Positions 44,251-52,748 of a DNA stretch of 64,000 nt are shown here, piece after piece (the stretch's first letter is position 1; each line of letters starts with the position of its first letter). The notes under the pieces were generated by a model. It was not told the origin of the DNA. It searched no databases and worked only from the letters and a program-made list of their open reading frames with translations. Source of the DNA: Bacillota bacterium (GTDB lineage: Bacteria; Bacillota; Clostridia; Acetivibrionales; DTU013); NCBI GenBank assembly GCA_023409735.1, contig JAEYRB010000011.1, forward strand, positions 1-64,000, in the 5' to 3' direction. The position numbers and the translations under genes are program-made.

Positions 44251-45648
44251 TTGAACGATAAGCTTGAACAGTTTAAAAAGGATATTGTTACAAAAAGGGT
44301 TGCAGTACTTGGAATGGGAATAAGCAATGTACCGCTCATTAAGTACTTGGGGCACATTGGAGTTAAGGTTACTGCTTTTGATATGGCAGAGGCTTCAGAC
44401 TTAAAAACAACACTTGCTCAGCTTGATGGGTTGGATGTGGAATATAGTCTTGGTAAGGATTATTTACGGAAGCTTAAGGGCTTTGATGTTATTTTTAAAA
44501 CTCCAAAGGTGAGGTTTGACATACCTGAGCTTTTAAGCGAGGCTGATGCAGGGGCTGGAATAACATCTGAAATGGAAGTTTTCTGTAGACTGTGCCCTGC
44601 AAAAATATTTGCCGTAACCGGAAGTGACGGTAAGACAACGACAACAACGCTGATAGAGAAAATCTTGTCTCACCACGGTTATAAATGTTGGCTTGGAGGG
44701 AACATAGGCGCTCCCTTGCTTGACAAAATCGATGAAATAAAACAGGAGGATATGGTTGTTCTGGAGCTAAGCAGCTTTCAGCTCCATACTATGCGCAACA
44801 GGCTGCATACAGCCGTGGTTACGAATATTTCTCCAAATCACCTTGATGTACATAAATCAATGGATGAATATGTGGATGCAAAGAAAAATATTTTTAGATA
44901 TCAGGATCCCAATGATCTTTTGGTTATTAATTATGATAACACAATTACAAAAAGCTTTTATGAAGAAGCTAACGGGCAGACAGTATTTTTCTCCAGAGCA
45001 ACGGAGCTTGAAGCCGGAATCACACTATCAGGCAGCAGTATTGTTTATAGGAATGCAGGTAAGGATCACATAATTATGGATATAGAAGATATCATCCTTC
45101 CAGGTGTTCACAATATTGAAAATTACATGGCGGCAGCCGCTGCAACCATCAACTACGTTGACGCAAAGGACATACAAGCTATAGCAAAAAGCTTCAGGGG
45201 AGTGGAGCATAGAAATGAATTTGTAAGAGAGGTCGGCAGCATAAGCTTTTATAATGATTCAATAGGGTCAAGCCCGACAAGGACGATTGCCAGCATAAGC
45301 TCCTTCAAGCAAAAGGTTATTCTTATTGCAGGCGGTTACGACAAGCATATACCATATGATGTGATGGGAAAGGCGATTATTGAGAGAGTTAAATGCCTTG
45401 TGCTGATAGGGCAGACAGGTGAAAAAATTGATAAAGCATTAAAAAATGAAATAGAGTATACGGGATTAGGTGCCGAGATTCCTGTTTATCACTGTGAATC
45501 ACTTGAAGCTGCTGTTAATAAGGCATATGGTGAAGCCTTGCCGGGTGACGTAGTTATCTTGTCGCCTGCGAGTGCCAGCTTTGATATGTTTAAGAACTTT
45601 GAGGAACGAGGCAATATGTTCAAGGACATAGTAAATAAGCTTCAATAA
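44251..45648 (+). CDS. murD: UDP-N-acetylmuramoyl-L-alanine--D-glutamate ligase
   Basis: MurD adds D-glutamate to UDP-MurNAc-L-Ala in peptidoglycan synthesis. The 465-residue protein has VLGMGISNVPL in the N-terminal nucleotide fold, the ATP-binding VTGSDGKTTTTTL near residue 125, TNISPNHLDVHKSMDEY and the C-terminal NDSIGSSPTRT and IAGGYDK. The TTG at 44251 is eight bases after GGAGG. The ATG at 44236 overlaps that site and is rejected as the start. Confidence 0.94.
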   Translation: MNDKLEQFKKDIVTKRVAVLGMGISNVPLIKYLGHIGVKVTAFDMAEASDLKTTLAQLDGLDVEYSLGKDYLRKLKGFDVIFKTPKVRFDIPELLSEADAGAGITSEMEVFCRLCPAKIFAVTGSDGKTTTTTLIEKILSHHGYKCWLGGNIGAPLLDKIDEIKQEDMVVLELSSFQLHTMRNRLHTAVVTNISPNHLDVHKSMDEYVDAKKNIFRYQDPNDLLVINYDNTITKSFYEEANGQTVFFSRATELEAGITLSGSSIVYRNAGKDHIIMDIEDIILPGVHNIENYMAAAAATINYVDAKDIQAIAKSFRGVEHRNEFVREVGSISFYNDSIGSSPTRTIASISSFKQKVILIAGGYDKHIPYDVMGKAIIERVKCLVLIGQTGEKIDKALKNEIEYTGLGAEIPVYHCESLEAAVNKAYGEALPGDVVILSPASASFDMFKNFEERGNMFKDIVNKLQ

Positions 45649-45771
45649 GTGTACTTAAAGGAGTGCGTTTAAGGAAGTATGCTTAAAGGCTATACAAATA
45701 CAAGAACAGCTGTTATGAATTCATTTGTGAGTTAGGCTATGTTTTGCATAAACGTTGAATTTTATATAAAA

Positions 45772-45800
45772 TGCGAGGAGGGCATATATTCCTCCTCGTA
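45772..45800. terminator. Hairpin between convergent murD and acetyltransferase genes
   Basis: CGAGGAGG and CCTCCTCG form a perfect 8-bp stem with a 9-nt loop. T-runs are weak, so termination is probable but not certain. Confidence 0.55.
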
Positions 45801-45872
45801 TTAACAATATGGTCTATTTTTGACGAGGGTAGATTACTTATGTTTAAAGTGAATCTCATTTATCAAAGAAAA

Positions 45873-46421
45873 CTATAATTCCAGGCTCATCATAATGGTG
45901 GTTTGGTAACTTCCGTCGCGAAGACGGAATGCTTTTTCATTTTTGCCGAAGTTTTTGAACCCATACTTTTCATATAGCGATATGCCACGTATATTAGATG
46001 AGACAACATCAAGCTCAAGCTGTTTATATCCGGCGCTGCCTGCTAAGCTAATGATGGCGCTGAGTATCCAAGAACCTATGCCAATACCCCAAAAGTCTTT
46101 TTGTATAGAGATCCCGAATTCTGCACGGTGTCGGCACTTATCTAAACGTGCAATTGGATTGAAGCCTGCATTGGCAACGATTTCGCCGTCAATCTCAGCA
46201 CAGATCATTATGGAATCGTCGCTATTGGCAATATTCTCAAGATAAGCCGCCTCATTTTCTTCGGTCATCTTTATCTCATCCGGATAACGCATCATATAAT
46301 CAGTCTGTCCTGAGGTTAGCCTCAGATGCTTGAGAATAGCAGAAGCATCTTTACCGCAGGGACTTCTCAGGGTACATGCCAGTCCATTTTTTAGTATAAT
46401 AGTATTATTATCGTACAACAT
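45873..46421 (-). CDS. GNAT family N-acetyltransferase
   Basis: The 182-residue acetyltransferase resembles RimJ/RimL-like GNATs. The acetyl-CoA loop is KDFWGIGIGSWIL near residues 110-122, followed by LELDVVSSNIRGISLYEKYGF, a standard motif B. The substrate is unknown. The start follows GTGAGG. It is convergent with murD and divergent from glpK. Confidence 0.88.
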   Translation of the reverse strand: MLYDNNTIILKNGLACTLRSPCGKDASAILKHLRLTSGQTDYMMRYPDEIKMTEENEAAYLENIANSDDSIMICAEIDGEIVANAGFNPIARLDKCRHRAEFGISIQKDFWGIGIGSWILSAIISLAGSAGYKQLELDVVSSNIRGISLYEKYGFKNFGKNEKAFRLRDGSYQTTIMMSLEL

Positions 46422-46806
46422 ATTAATGCCTCACTTATACAGTTAATAACTAAGATGTTTGTTCATGGTAATGTTAATGTTATTAACATTTTATTGTTGC
46501 ATGCTATCCTTGTCAACGCTATGTTTATCATTTCTGGAAAATTAGATCAATAACTTGGTCAGTGCTTCTAAGTAGCTTATTTTAATTTACTATTATTGTA
46601 AATCAGCTGGTAAGGTATGATGAAATACTATATATTTTCCTTTTTATGTGCTTTAAATAGTATGCTAAGATGAAATGTTCATTATTAAATTCATGTAATA
46701 TATTAAGAAAAAAATAATATATTACTACAATTATACATAATGGAAGATAGACATAAATAAAATTATGTAAAATATCGTAATTTTATGTCAGAACAGGATT
46801 ACAAGA
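46422..46806. other. Gene-free region with AT-rich inverted repeat
   Basis: This region separates the acetyltransferase and glpK promoters. AATGTTAAT and ATTAACATT flank a 3-bp spacer at 46470-46490, giving TGTTAA-N5-TTAACA. This is close to, but one base longer in spacing than, the Rex consensus. Nothing else is supported. Confidence 0.5.
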
Positions 46807-46835
46807 TTGAAAAAGCACTGAAAAATTGCTATAAT
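46807..46835 (+). promoter_or_regulatory. Promoter of glpK
   Basis: TTGAAA (46807-46812) and TATAAT (46830-46835) are separated by 17 bp. The leader of about 125 nt contains GGACACGAGAGTCATCC and a bulged hairpin ending TTTTCTGGA. It has no clear terminator. Confidence 0.75.
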
Positions 46836-46966
46836 AAAGCCATTAAAATATACAGACAGTAAGAATTGCGGTACATCTGGACACGAGAGTCATCCGAAAA
46901 TTGAGTATATGTTTTCTGGAGTAGTTGACCCGCGATATAGACGCCGCAGGACGAAAGGAGCACTCT

Positions 46967-48463
46967 ATGCCTAAGTATGTTATGGCGTTGGATGCGGGAA
47001 CTACATCTAACCGCTGTATTTTGTTTAATGAAAATGGAAAGATATGCAGTATGGCACAGCGCGAATTTAAGCAGTATTTTCCTAAGCCCGGTTGGGTGGA
47101 GCATGATGCGGATGAAATATGGGCAACACAAATTAGTGTTGCGGTAGAGGCTATGCAAAAGGTTGGTGCTATTGCCTCCGATATAGCAGCCATAGGTATC
47201 ACAAACCAGCGCGAGACGACTATTGTCTGGGATAGAAAAACCGGAGAGCCTGTATATCATGCAATTGTCTGGCAGTGCCGTCGCACCAGTGACTACTGCG
47301 ACAAACTGAAAGCAGAGGGGTTGACAGAAGTATACCGAGCAAAGACCGGTTTGGTTATAGATGCTTACTTTTCCGGAACAAAGCTTCGCTGGTTGTTGGA
47401 AAATGTACCGGGAGTGCGCGAACGTGCTGAACGTGGAGAGCTGCTATTTGGAACAGTGGAAACCTGGCTGATCTGGAAGCTGACAGGTGGCAAGGTACAT
47501 GTAACTGATTATTCAAACGCTTCCCGGACAATGCTGTTCAATATAAACACGCTTACTTGGGATGATGAAATTCTACAGAAGCTAAACATTCCCAAATGTA
47601 TGCTGCCCAAGGTCGTTCCGTCCAGCAGTGTATATGGCGTATCGGACCCATCATTCCTCGGCGGTGAGATTACTATCTCCGGTGCGGCAGGCGACCAGCA
47701 TGCAGCGCTCTTCGGACAAAACTGCTTCCACGCCGGAGAAGCTAAAAATACATATGGCACAGGTTGCTTCCTTTTGATGAACATCGGCGAAAAGCCTATT
47801 TTTTCGAAGAATGGCTTAATCACTACTATTGCATGGAGCTTGAACGGTAAGGTTACCTATGCATTGGAGGGATCTATTTTTGTGGCAGGTGCAGCAATTC
47901 AGTGGCTTCGAGATGAACTTAAGGTAATTGATTCTGCGGCAGATTCTGAGTATATGGCGAAAAAAGTTGCTGATACCAATGGCTGCTATGTTGTTCCTGC
48001 GTTTACCGGCTTAGGCGCACCGCATTGGGATCAGTATGCACGAGGCACCATTGTAGGTCTGACAAGGGGATGTAATAAATACCATATAATCCGAGCTACA
48101 GTTGACAGCCTGGCTTATCAGGTCAATGATGTGTTGACAGCAATGCGGTCTGATTCCGGTATCAATTTGTCTGAACTTAAGGTAGACGGGGGAGCAAGCA
48201 GCAACAATTACCTGATGCAGACACAGGCAGACATAATTAACGCACCTGTTATCAGACCAGCCTGCATTGAGTCAACCGCTCTTGGTGCAGCATATTTGGC
48301 AGGCTTAGCAGTTGGCTATTGGAAAAATGAAGAGGACATTGTAAGAAACTGCGGTATAGACCATGTGTTCCGACCGGAGATCGGAGATGCAGAGCGCCAA
48401 GTTCGAATAAAAGGATGGAAGAAAGCTGTCAGCTACGCATACGGCTGGGCAAAGGACGATTAA
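46967..48463 (+). CDS. glpK: Glycerol kinase
   Basis: GlpK phosphorylates glycerol to glycerol-3-phosphate. The 498-residue FGGY-family kinase has LDAGTTSNRCILF at the start, TNQRETTIVWDRKTG, WQCRRTSDYC, the GAAGDQHAALFGQ catalytic region and DGGASSNNYLMQTQADI. ATG 46967 follows AAAGGAG. GlpP, the usual antiterminator of glycerol genes, is encoded 3 kb downstream on the other strand. Glycerol uptake and dehydrogenase genes are not in the window. Confidence 0.96.
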   Translation: MPKYVMALDAGTTSNRCILFNENGKICSMAQREFKQYFPKPGWVEHDADEIWATQISVAVEAMQKVGAIASDIAAIGITNQRETTIVWDRKTGEPVYHAIVWQCRRTSDYCDKLKAEGLTEVYRAKTGLVIDAYFSGTKLRWLLENVPGVRERAERGELLFGTVETWLIWKLTGGKVHVTDYSNASRTMLFNINTLTWDDEILQKLNIPKCMLPKVVPSSSVYGVSDPSFLGGEITISGAAGDQHAALFGQNCFHAGEAKNTYGTGCFLLMNIGEKPIFSKNGLITTIAWSLNGKVTYALEGSIFVAGAAIQWLRDELKVIDSAADSEYMAKKVADTNGCYVVPAFTGLGAPHWDQYARGTIVGLTRGCNKYHIIRATVDSLAYQVNDVLTAMRSDSGINLSELKVDGGASSNNYLMQTQADIINAPVIRPACIESTALGAAYLAGLAVGYWKNEEDIVRNCGIDHVFRPEIGDAERQVRIKGWKKAVSYAYGWAKDD

Positions 48464-48513
48464 TTATCCCTACAAAATCCGTTCGAACAATACCTGGCAA
48501 AGCTTATGTAGAC

Positions 48514-48552
48514 AAAAAAATCAGGCTGATGTATTTACATCAGCCTATTTTT
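48514..48552. terminator. Bidirectional terminator between glpK and malic enzyme
   Basis: AGGCTGATGTA and TACATCAGCCT form an 11-bp perfect stem with a short loop, preceded by seven A and followed by five T, so it can serve both convergent genes. Confidence 0.92.
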
Positions 48553-48561
48553 CTGAAATTC

Positions 48562-49734
48562 TTAAATTCTGGCAACGCCTGACCTTCTGGCAGCTTCTGC
48601 AACTGCTGCTGCTACTGCCTTACCAACACGCGGATCAAATGCCTTTGGGATGATATAGTCAGCACTCAGCTCTTCATCAGAGATCAGATTGGCCAGCGCT
48701 TGTGCTGCTGCCATTTTCATATCTTCATTGATGTCGCTCGCACGCACGTCAAACGCGCCGCGGAAGATACCAGGAAAAGCTAATACGTTGTTGATCTGAT
48801 TCGGAAAGTCGCTTCGACCGGTTGAAATGACTTTAGCTCCGCCTGCCTTAGCCTCATCTGGGAAAATTTCCGGGGTAGGGTTGGCACAGGCGAAAATTAT
48901 TGCATCCTTGTTCATTGTTTGTACCATTTCCTTTGTAACCATACCAGGTGCTGACACACCGATAAATACATCTGCACCCTTAAGCTGCTCGGAGAGCGGA
49001 CCGGACTTCTTGTTTAGGTTAGTTATAAGAGACATTTCCTCTTTAATCCAGTTGAGATCGCCTCTGCCGGTGTATATCGCGCCTTTACGGTCACACATGG
49101 TGATGTCCTTAAAGCCTGCGGAGATCAGTAATTTTACGATAGAGACAGCAGCTGCACCTGCACCGGATGTTACGATTTTTACGTTTTCCTTCTTTTTGCC
49201 GACAACTTTCAGTGCGTTCAACATACCTGCCAATGTGATTACTGCCGTACCATGCTGATCGTCATGGAAGATTGGAATGTCGCACTTTTCCTTAAGCTTG
49301 CGTTCAATTTCAAAGCAGCGTGGCGCAGATATGTCTTCTAGGTTGATGCCTCCAAAGGAACCTGACATCAGATATACAGTGTTGACAAATTCGTCCACAT
49401 CTTTGCTCTTGATACAAAGAGGGAAGGCATCAACGTCACCGAAGGTTTTAAAAAGTACACACTTGCCCTCCATGACTGGCATGCCTGCTTCAGGTCCAAT
49501 GTCACCAAGACCAAGTACGGCTGTGCCGTCAGTTATTACTGCACAGAGATTGTGGCGGCGTGTGAGCTCGTAGCTCTTGTTGATATCCTTCTGAATCTCA
49601 AGGCACGGCTGGGCGACGCCAGGTGTATAAGCCAGACTTAAGTCCTCCTTTGTAGCGACAGGAACTGTAGCTACAACTTCAATCTTGCCCTTCCATTCAC
49701 CATGTAATCTGAGGGACTCTTTTGCATAATCCAT
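48562..49734 (-). CDS. NAD(P)-dependent malic enzyme
   Basis: The 390-residue short-form malic enzyme decarboxylates malate to pyruvate with reduction of NAD(P)+. It has LAYTPGVAQPCLEI near the N-terminus, GLGDIGPEAGMPVMEGK, the metal motif PIFHDDQHGTAVI, and the Rossmann VTSGAGAAAVSI. Sequence gives no firm cofactor choice. TTGGAGG precedes the ATG. It lies 116 bp after a malate dehydrogenase-family gene, and the pair could convert oxaloacetate or malate to pyruvate. Confidence 0.95.
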   Translation of the reverse strand: MDYAKESLRLHGEWKGKIEVVATVPVATKEDLSLAYTPGVAQPCLEIQKDINKSYELTRRHNLCAVITDGTAVLGLGDIGPEAGMPVMEGKCVLFKTFGDVDAFPLCIKSKDVDEFVNTVYLMSGSFGGINLEDISAPRCFEIERKLKEKCDIPIFHDDQHGTAVITLAGMLNALKVVGKKKENVKIVTSGAGAAAVSIVKLLISAGFKDITMCDRKGAIYTGRGDLNWIKEEMSLITNLNKKSGPLSEQLKGADVFIGVSAPGMVTKEMVQTMNKDAIIFACANPTPEIFPDEAKAGGAKVISTGRSDFPNQINNVLAFPGIFRGAFDVRASDINEDMKMAAAQALANLISDEELSADYIIPKAFDPRVGKAVAAAVAEAARRSGVARI

Positions 49735-49850
49735 AAAAAACCTCCAAAAAATTATTATTCATAGAAACACAATTCAAAATGCTGAGATGTGCTTCAAATA
49801 TTCAAATAAATGAAACCATTATGCCCCAGACAAATTATGCTCCAAACAAA

Positions 49851-50960
49851 TTAGGCTTCAAACGGGAAGTGATAGGGGAGCTTTAAATTATCACGTAATG
49901 TAAGCATTTCTTTTTGTACAGCATCGCCCACCGGAACACCCTTGTCTTTGCGTTCAAGCCAGGAGAGCCATTCCTTTTCACCAGCTGTGTAGATACGAGA
50001 CTGTCCCGGAGCCTTCTTAGAGGAGCGAAGTTCACGGCATATTTCACCGGCAGTCTTTTTGAAGGTGTCAAGGCCCATAAAAAATTCTGGATTTATAACA
50101 ATGAAGAAGTGACCGAGATGATACATCTGTGGTTTACCGTCAGAGTCAGTACCTGTCAATGCCTTCATGAAAGGTCCGCCACATAAAGCTGCTGATAGGA
50201 TTTCTACTACAGCTGCGTAACCGTAGCCCTTGTAGCCGCAGAGCTCATCTCCGATTCCACCGAGTGGAGCTAATGCCGCAGAGCCGTCAGTCAATGCCTT
50301 GAGGATAGCTTTGGAGTCCGTCATGGTAGTACCGTCGTTGGATATGACCATTCCTTCCGGAGTGTCCTTTCCCTCGCGAGCATAATATTCAATTCTGCCA
50401 CGTTGTACAATGGATGTAGCACAATCGATACAGAAAGGAAATTCTTCATCGGTAGGGAACGAAAAAGTCAACGGGTTTGTTCCCATCATATTTTCTACGC
50501 CAAAGGTGGGGGCGATAGAGGGACGAGCGTTGGTGCCTGTGATGCCTATCATACCTTTGTTGCTGGCCATGTTAGTCCAATAACCGGCAATGCCGTAATG
50601 AGTAGAGTTGCAGATTGATCCGCCGGCAATGCCATACGCTGATGCTTTCTCAATCAGCATATTCATCATTTTGTAACTGGCTACCATACCCATACCATCC
50701 TGTGCATCCATAACTACTGTGGCTGGAGTCTCTTTTAGTATCTTGATATCTGTGATGGGTTTTAGTGTCCCATTAATTATGCGGTCGATATAGATTGGTT
50801 TGAAACGATTACAGCCGTGACTCTCAATGCCGCGACGATCGGATTCCAATAATACATCGGCACATATTGCAGCGTCCTCTTCTGGCACACCATAGGCTTT
50901 GAATACATCAATCAGAAAACTGTTCATTAGCTCCCATGAAACATAAGGCCTTGTTTCCAT
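49851..50960 (-). CDS. LDH2/type 2 malate dehydrogenase family oxidoreductase
   Basis: The 369-residue NAD(P)-dependent dehydrogenase of the YlbC/YiaK type reduces 2-oxoacids such as oxaloacetate, pyruvate or ureidoglycolate-related acids. Family features are DRRGIESHGCNRF near residue 50, STHYGIAGYW with the catalytic His, GTNARPSIAPTFG, MGTNPLTFSFP and GYKGYGYAAVVEIL. Location next to malic enzyme favours a malate dehydrogenase role, which is inferred. AAAAGGAG precedes the ATG. Confidence 0.88.
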   Translation of the reverse strand: METRPYVSWELMNSFLIDVFKAYGVPEEDAAICADVLLESDRRGIESHGCNRFKPIYIDRIINGTLKPITDIKILKETPATVVMDAQDGMGMVASYKMMNMLIEKASAYGIAGGSICNSTHYGIAGYWTNMASNKGMIGITGTNARPSIAPTFGVENMMGTNPLTFSFPTDEEFPFCIDCATSIVQRGRIEYYAREGKDTPEGMVISNDGTTMTDSKAILKALTDGSAALAPLGGIGDELCGYKGYGYAAVVEILSAALCGGPFMKALTGTDSDGKPQMYHLGHFFIVINPEFFMGLDTFKKTAGEICRELRSSKKAPGQSRIYTAGEKEWLSWLERKDKGVPVGDAVQKEMLTLRDNLKLPYHFPFEA

Positions 50961-51044
50961 TAAATCATCTCCTTTTAGTTATGTATATTGATATACATTA
51001 GTATTGATATGTAAATTATTGATATACATTGATTTAATGCAACA

Positions 51045-51084
51045 AAAAAAGGACAACAACAAAGTATTACTTTAGTTGTTACCC
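51045..51084 (-). terminator. Terminator or attenuator between glpP and the dehydrogenase gene
   Basis: On the minus strand, GGTAACAACTAAAG and CTTTGTTGTTGTCC form a 14-bp stem with about two mismatches and a 5-nt loop, followed by seven T. It lies 85 bp before the dehydrogenase start. A possible promoter (TTGTTT, 17 bp, TAACAT) lies upstream of it near 51121-51149, so it could be an attenuator in the dehydrogenase leader as well as a glpP terminator. Confidence 0.75.
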
Positions 51085-51198
51085 TCATTCGTCTCAGCAA
51101 CTATATCAACAATCTTATGTTAACACATTGATTGACAAAAAACAAGCGAAAAAATTGAAAAAAGTCGATAACTAATATTTTTAACAAACGCAACAAAG

Positions 51199-51765
51199 CT
51201 ACATCTCATTCCAGATGTTTTCACATGTGGTTGAAATGCATTGAGCTCCAGCAGACAGCGCGGAGATGATATCCTTTTTATCGAAGATAAGACCGCCGGT
51301 AATTATAGGTACACTGATTTCCGAACTTATTCGGCTTATTATACTAGGCATGACACCTGGCATAATTTCAACCAGGTCAGCATTGCATGAGTCCAGCTGC
51401 TTTTTTAAATTTGCAAGCGCTAGAGAATCCACTATAAATACCCGCAGTACTGTTAAAAGTCCTAGTGCCTTGGCATGTCTGAGCAGAGAAGGGCGTGTAC
51501 TTATCACACCATCTGCAGCTGTTGTCTTACGGATAAAGTCGGCTGCAATCTCCTTAGAGGACAAGCCATTGGTCAGGTCCATGTGAACAAACACAGTTTT
51601 ACCAGCTTTTTTGGCTTGATCAACTAACTTTGAGATGTTGCAGATGGTACCGAATAGAAAAAAAAGAATATCACATTTTGAAGAAAGTGCATCCTCAAGC
51701 TGTGATTCATCCTTCACAGCCGCAATTATTGGGTTTTCAGCAAGTAACTCAAGCACAGAACTCAT
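51199..51765 (-). CDS. glpP: Glycerol-3-phosphate responsive antiterminator GlpP
   Basis: GlpP binds leader RNA in the presence of glycerol-3-phosphate and prevents termination before glycerol genes. The 188-residue TIM-barrel-like protein has ENPIIAAVKD at the start, VFVHMDLTNGLSSKE, DGVISTRPSLLRHAK, DLVEIMPGVMPSII and PIITGGLI, all typical. The ATG at 51765 has AGGAGG upstream, and an open extension to 51798 includes that site. It has its own promoter and lies upstream of the dehydrogenase and malic enzyme genes. Confidence 0.93.
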   Translation of the reverse strand: MSSVLELLAENPIIAAVKDESQLEDALSSKCDILFFLFGTICNISKLVDQAKKAGKTVFVHMDLTNGLSSKEIAADFIRKTTAADGVISTRPSLLRHAKALGLLTVLRVFIVDSLALANLKKQLDSCNADLVEIMPGVMPSIISRISSEISVPIITGGLIFDKKDIISALSAGAQCISTTCENIWNEM

Positions 51766-51871
51766 AGAAAGACCTCCTGTTAGCAGTAGATAAAGCAAAA
51801 ACTGTGGCTGCCCAATGCCGGTTTACAATGCTTCAGAGTATCTATGAGCAGCATTTTATCTTTTCATTGAA

Positions 51872-51900
51872 ATACTAACAATATTATTGCAATGTGTCAA
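51872..51900 (-). promoter_or_regulatory. Promoter of glpP
   Basis: On the minus strand, a perfect TTGACA (51900-51895) and TAGTAT (51877-51872) are 17 bp apart, with about 100 nt of leader. The rest of the gap 51901-52119 holds nothing I can support. Confidence 0.75.
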
Positions 51901-52119
51901 GATAACAACATGATACAGACCGATGTCTTACTGCAGCTTATTCCAACAGAAATTATATAAAATTATGTAACTATATTTTTGTGTAGATAATGTATTACAT
52001 CAGAATTATAGATATCATCTGTAATGAAGATACTCTTTACAAAAATATCAGAACCTATTGTGTAGCAGGTATACGTATTCAAAATCAGCAATCGCATTAA
52101 AATGTCTCCAGAAACGCCG

Positions 52120-52143
52120 AAAAGCCTGATTTATCAGGCTTTT
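52120..52143 (-). terminator. Terminator of the tRNA operon
   Basis: AAAAGCCTGAT/ATCAGGCTTTT is a nearly perfect inverted repeat directly after tRNA-Tyr in the minus direction. Confidence 0.85.
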
Positions 52144-52154
52144 CAGACGAAATG

Positions 52155-52239
52155 TGGTGGATGGGGGTGGATTCGGACCACCGAAGTCGCTGACAACAGA
52201 TTTACAGTCTGCCCCCTTTGGCCGCTCGGGAACCCATCC
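52155..52239 (-). tRNA. tRNA-Tyr (GTA)
   Basis: This 85-nt class II tRNA has a GGATGGG acceptor arm, anticodon loop CTGTAAA with GTA, a long variable arm, GGTCCGAATCC in the T-arm and encoded CCA. Confidence 0.95.
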
Positions 52240-52312
52240 AAATTATTAAAGATAAGCTATCGTTTCGCTTTAACAAAGTTTAATAATCAACTTCACTGCG
52301 TGAGGCTTTAAA

Positions 52313-52406
52313 AGGTAGGCTATTTTCTCGACTTCGTCGGATAAATCATAGCCTATCTGCGTTACACTTCTAAAAGGTAGATTATGCCGCCGTTGGCTGA
52401 TAATCT
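52313..52406 (-). other. Two spacer hairpins between tRNA-Phe and tRNA-Tyr
   Basis: GGTAGGCTAT (52315-52324) pairs with ATAGCCTATC (52348-52357), and AGATTAT (52379-52385) with ATAATCT (52400-52406). Each stem is flanked on the same side by AAAAGGTAG. In the minus direction both end in CTACCTTTT. They may be processing signals or weak terminators within the tRNA operon. Confidence 0.5.
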
Positions 52407-52407
52407 T

Positions 52408-52483
<76 letters not shown>

Positions 52484-52489
52484 ATACAT

Positions 52490-52512
52490 AAGACCGGAAG
52501 CTCCGGTCTTAT
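52490..52512. terminator. Hairpin between tRNA-Ile2 and tRNA-Phe
   Basis: AAGACCGGA and TCCGGTCTT form a perfect 9-bp stem. It lacks a T-run in the tRNA direction, so processing is as likely as termination. Confidence 0.45.
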
Positions 52513-52516
52513 ATTT

Positions 52517-52593
52517 TGGTGGGCCTTCAGGGACTCGAACCCCGGACCAACCGGTTATGAGCCGGTTGCTCTAACCAACTGAGCTAAAGGCCC
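52517..52593 (-). tRNA. tRNA with CAT anticodon, probably tRNA-Ile2 (lysidine)
   Basis: This 77-nt tRNA has GGGCCTTTAGCTCAGTTGG at the start, an anticodon arm with CTCATAA, and encoded CCA. The GGxCCTTTAGCTC start and CGGCTCATAACCG stem-loop resemble Bacillus tRNA-Ile(CAU), more than elongator Met. If so, TilS converts the wobble C to lysidine. Confidence 0.85.
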
Positions 52594-52748
52594 GCAAAAC
52601 GACAAAACTTAGTATAAAGCATATAACTTTTTAAGTCAAGCAAAAAATAAAAGAAGTGTAAAGGATAATGCAATTTAAATGTCGAAGTTTATTAGGAGAG
52701 TTATTCGGGAAGCATTTTTAAGTATATTAAGCGGAGGTGTTTATAATA

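Noticed and set aside
46470..46490. Canonical Rex operator upstream of glpK
   Set aside because: The spacing between the TTAA halves is five, not four, so it is listed only as Rex-like.
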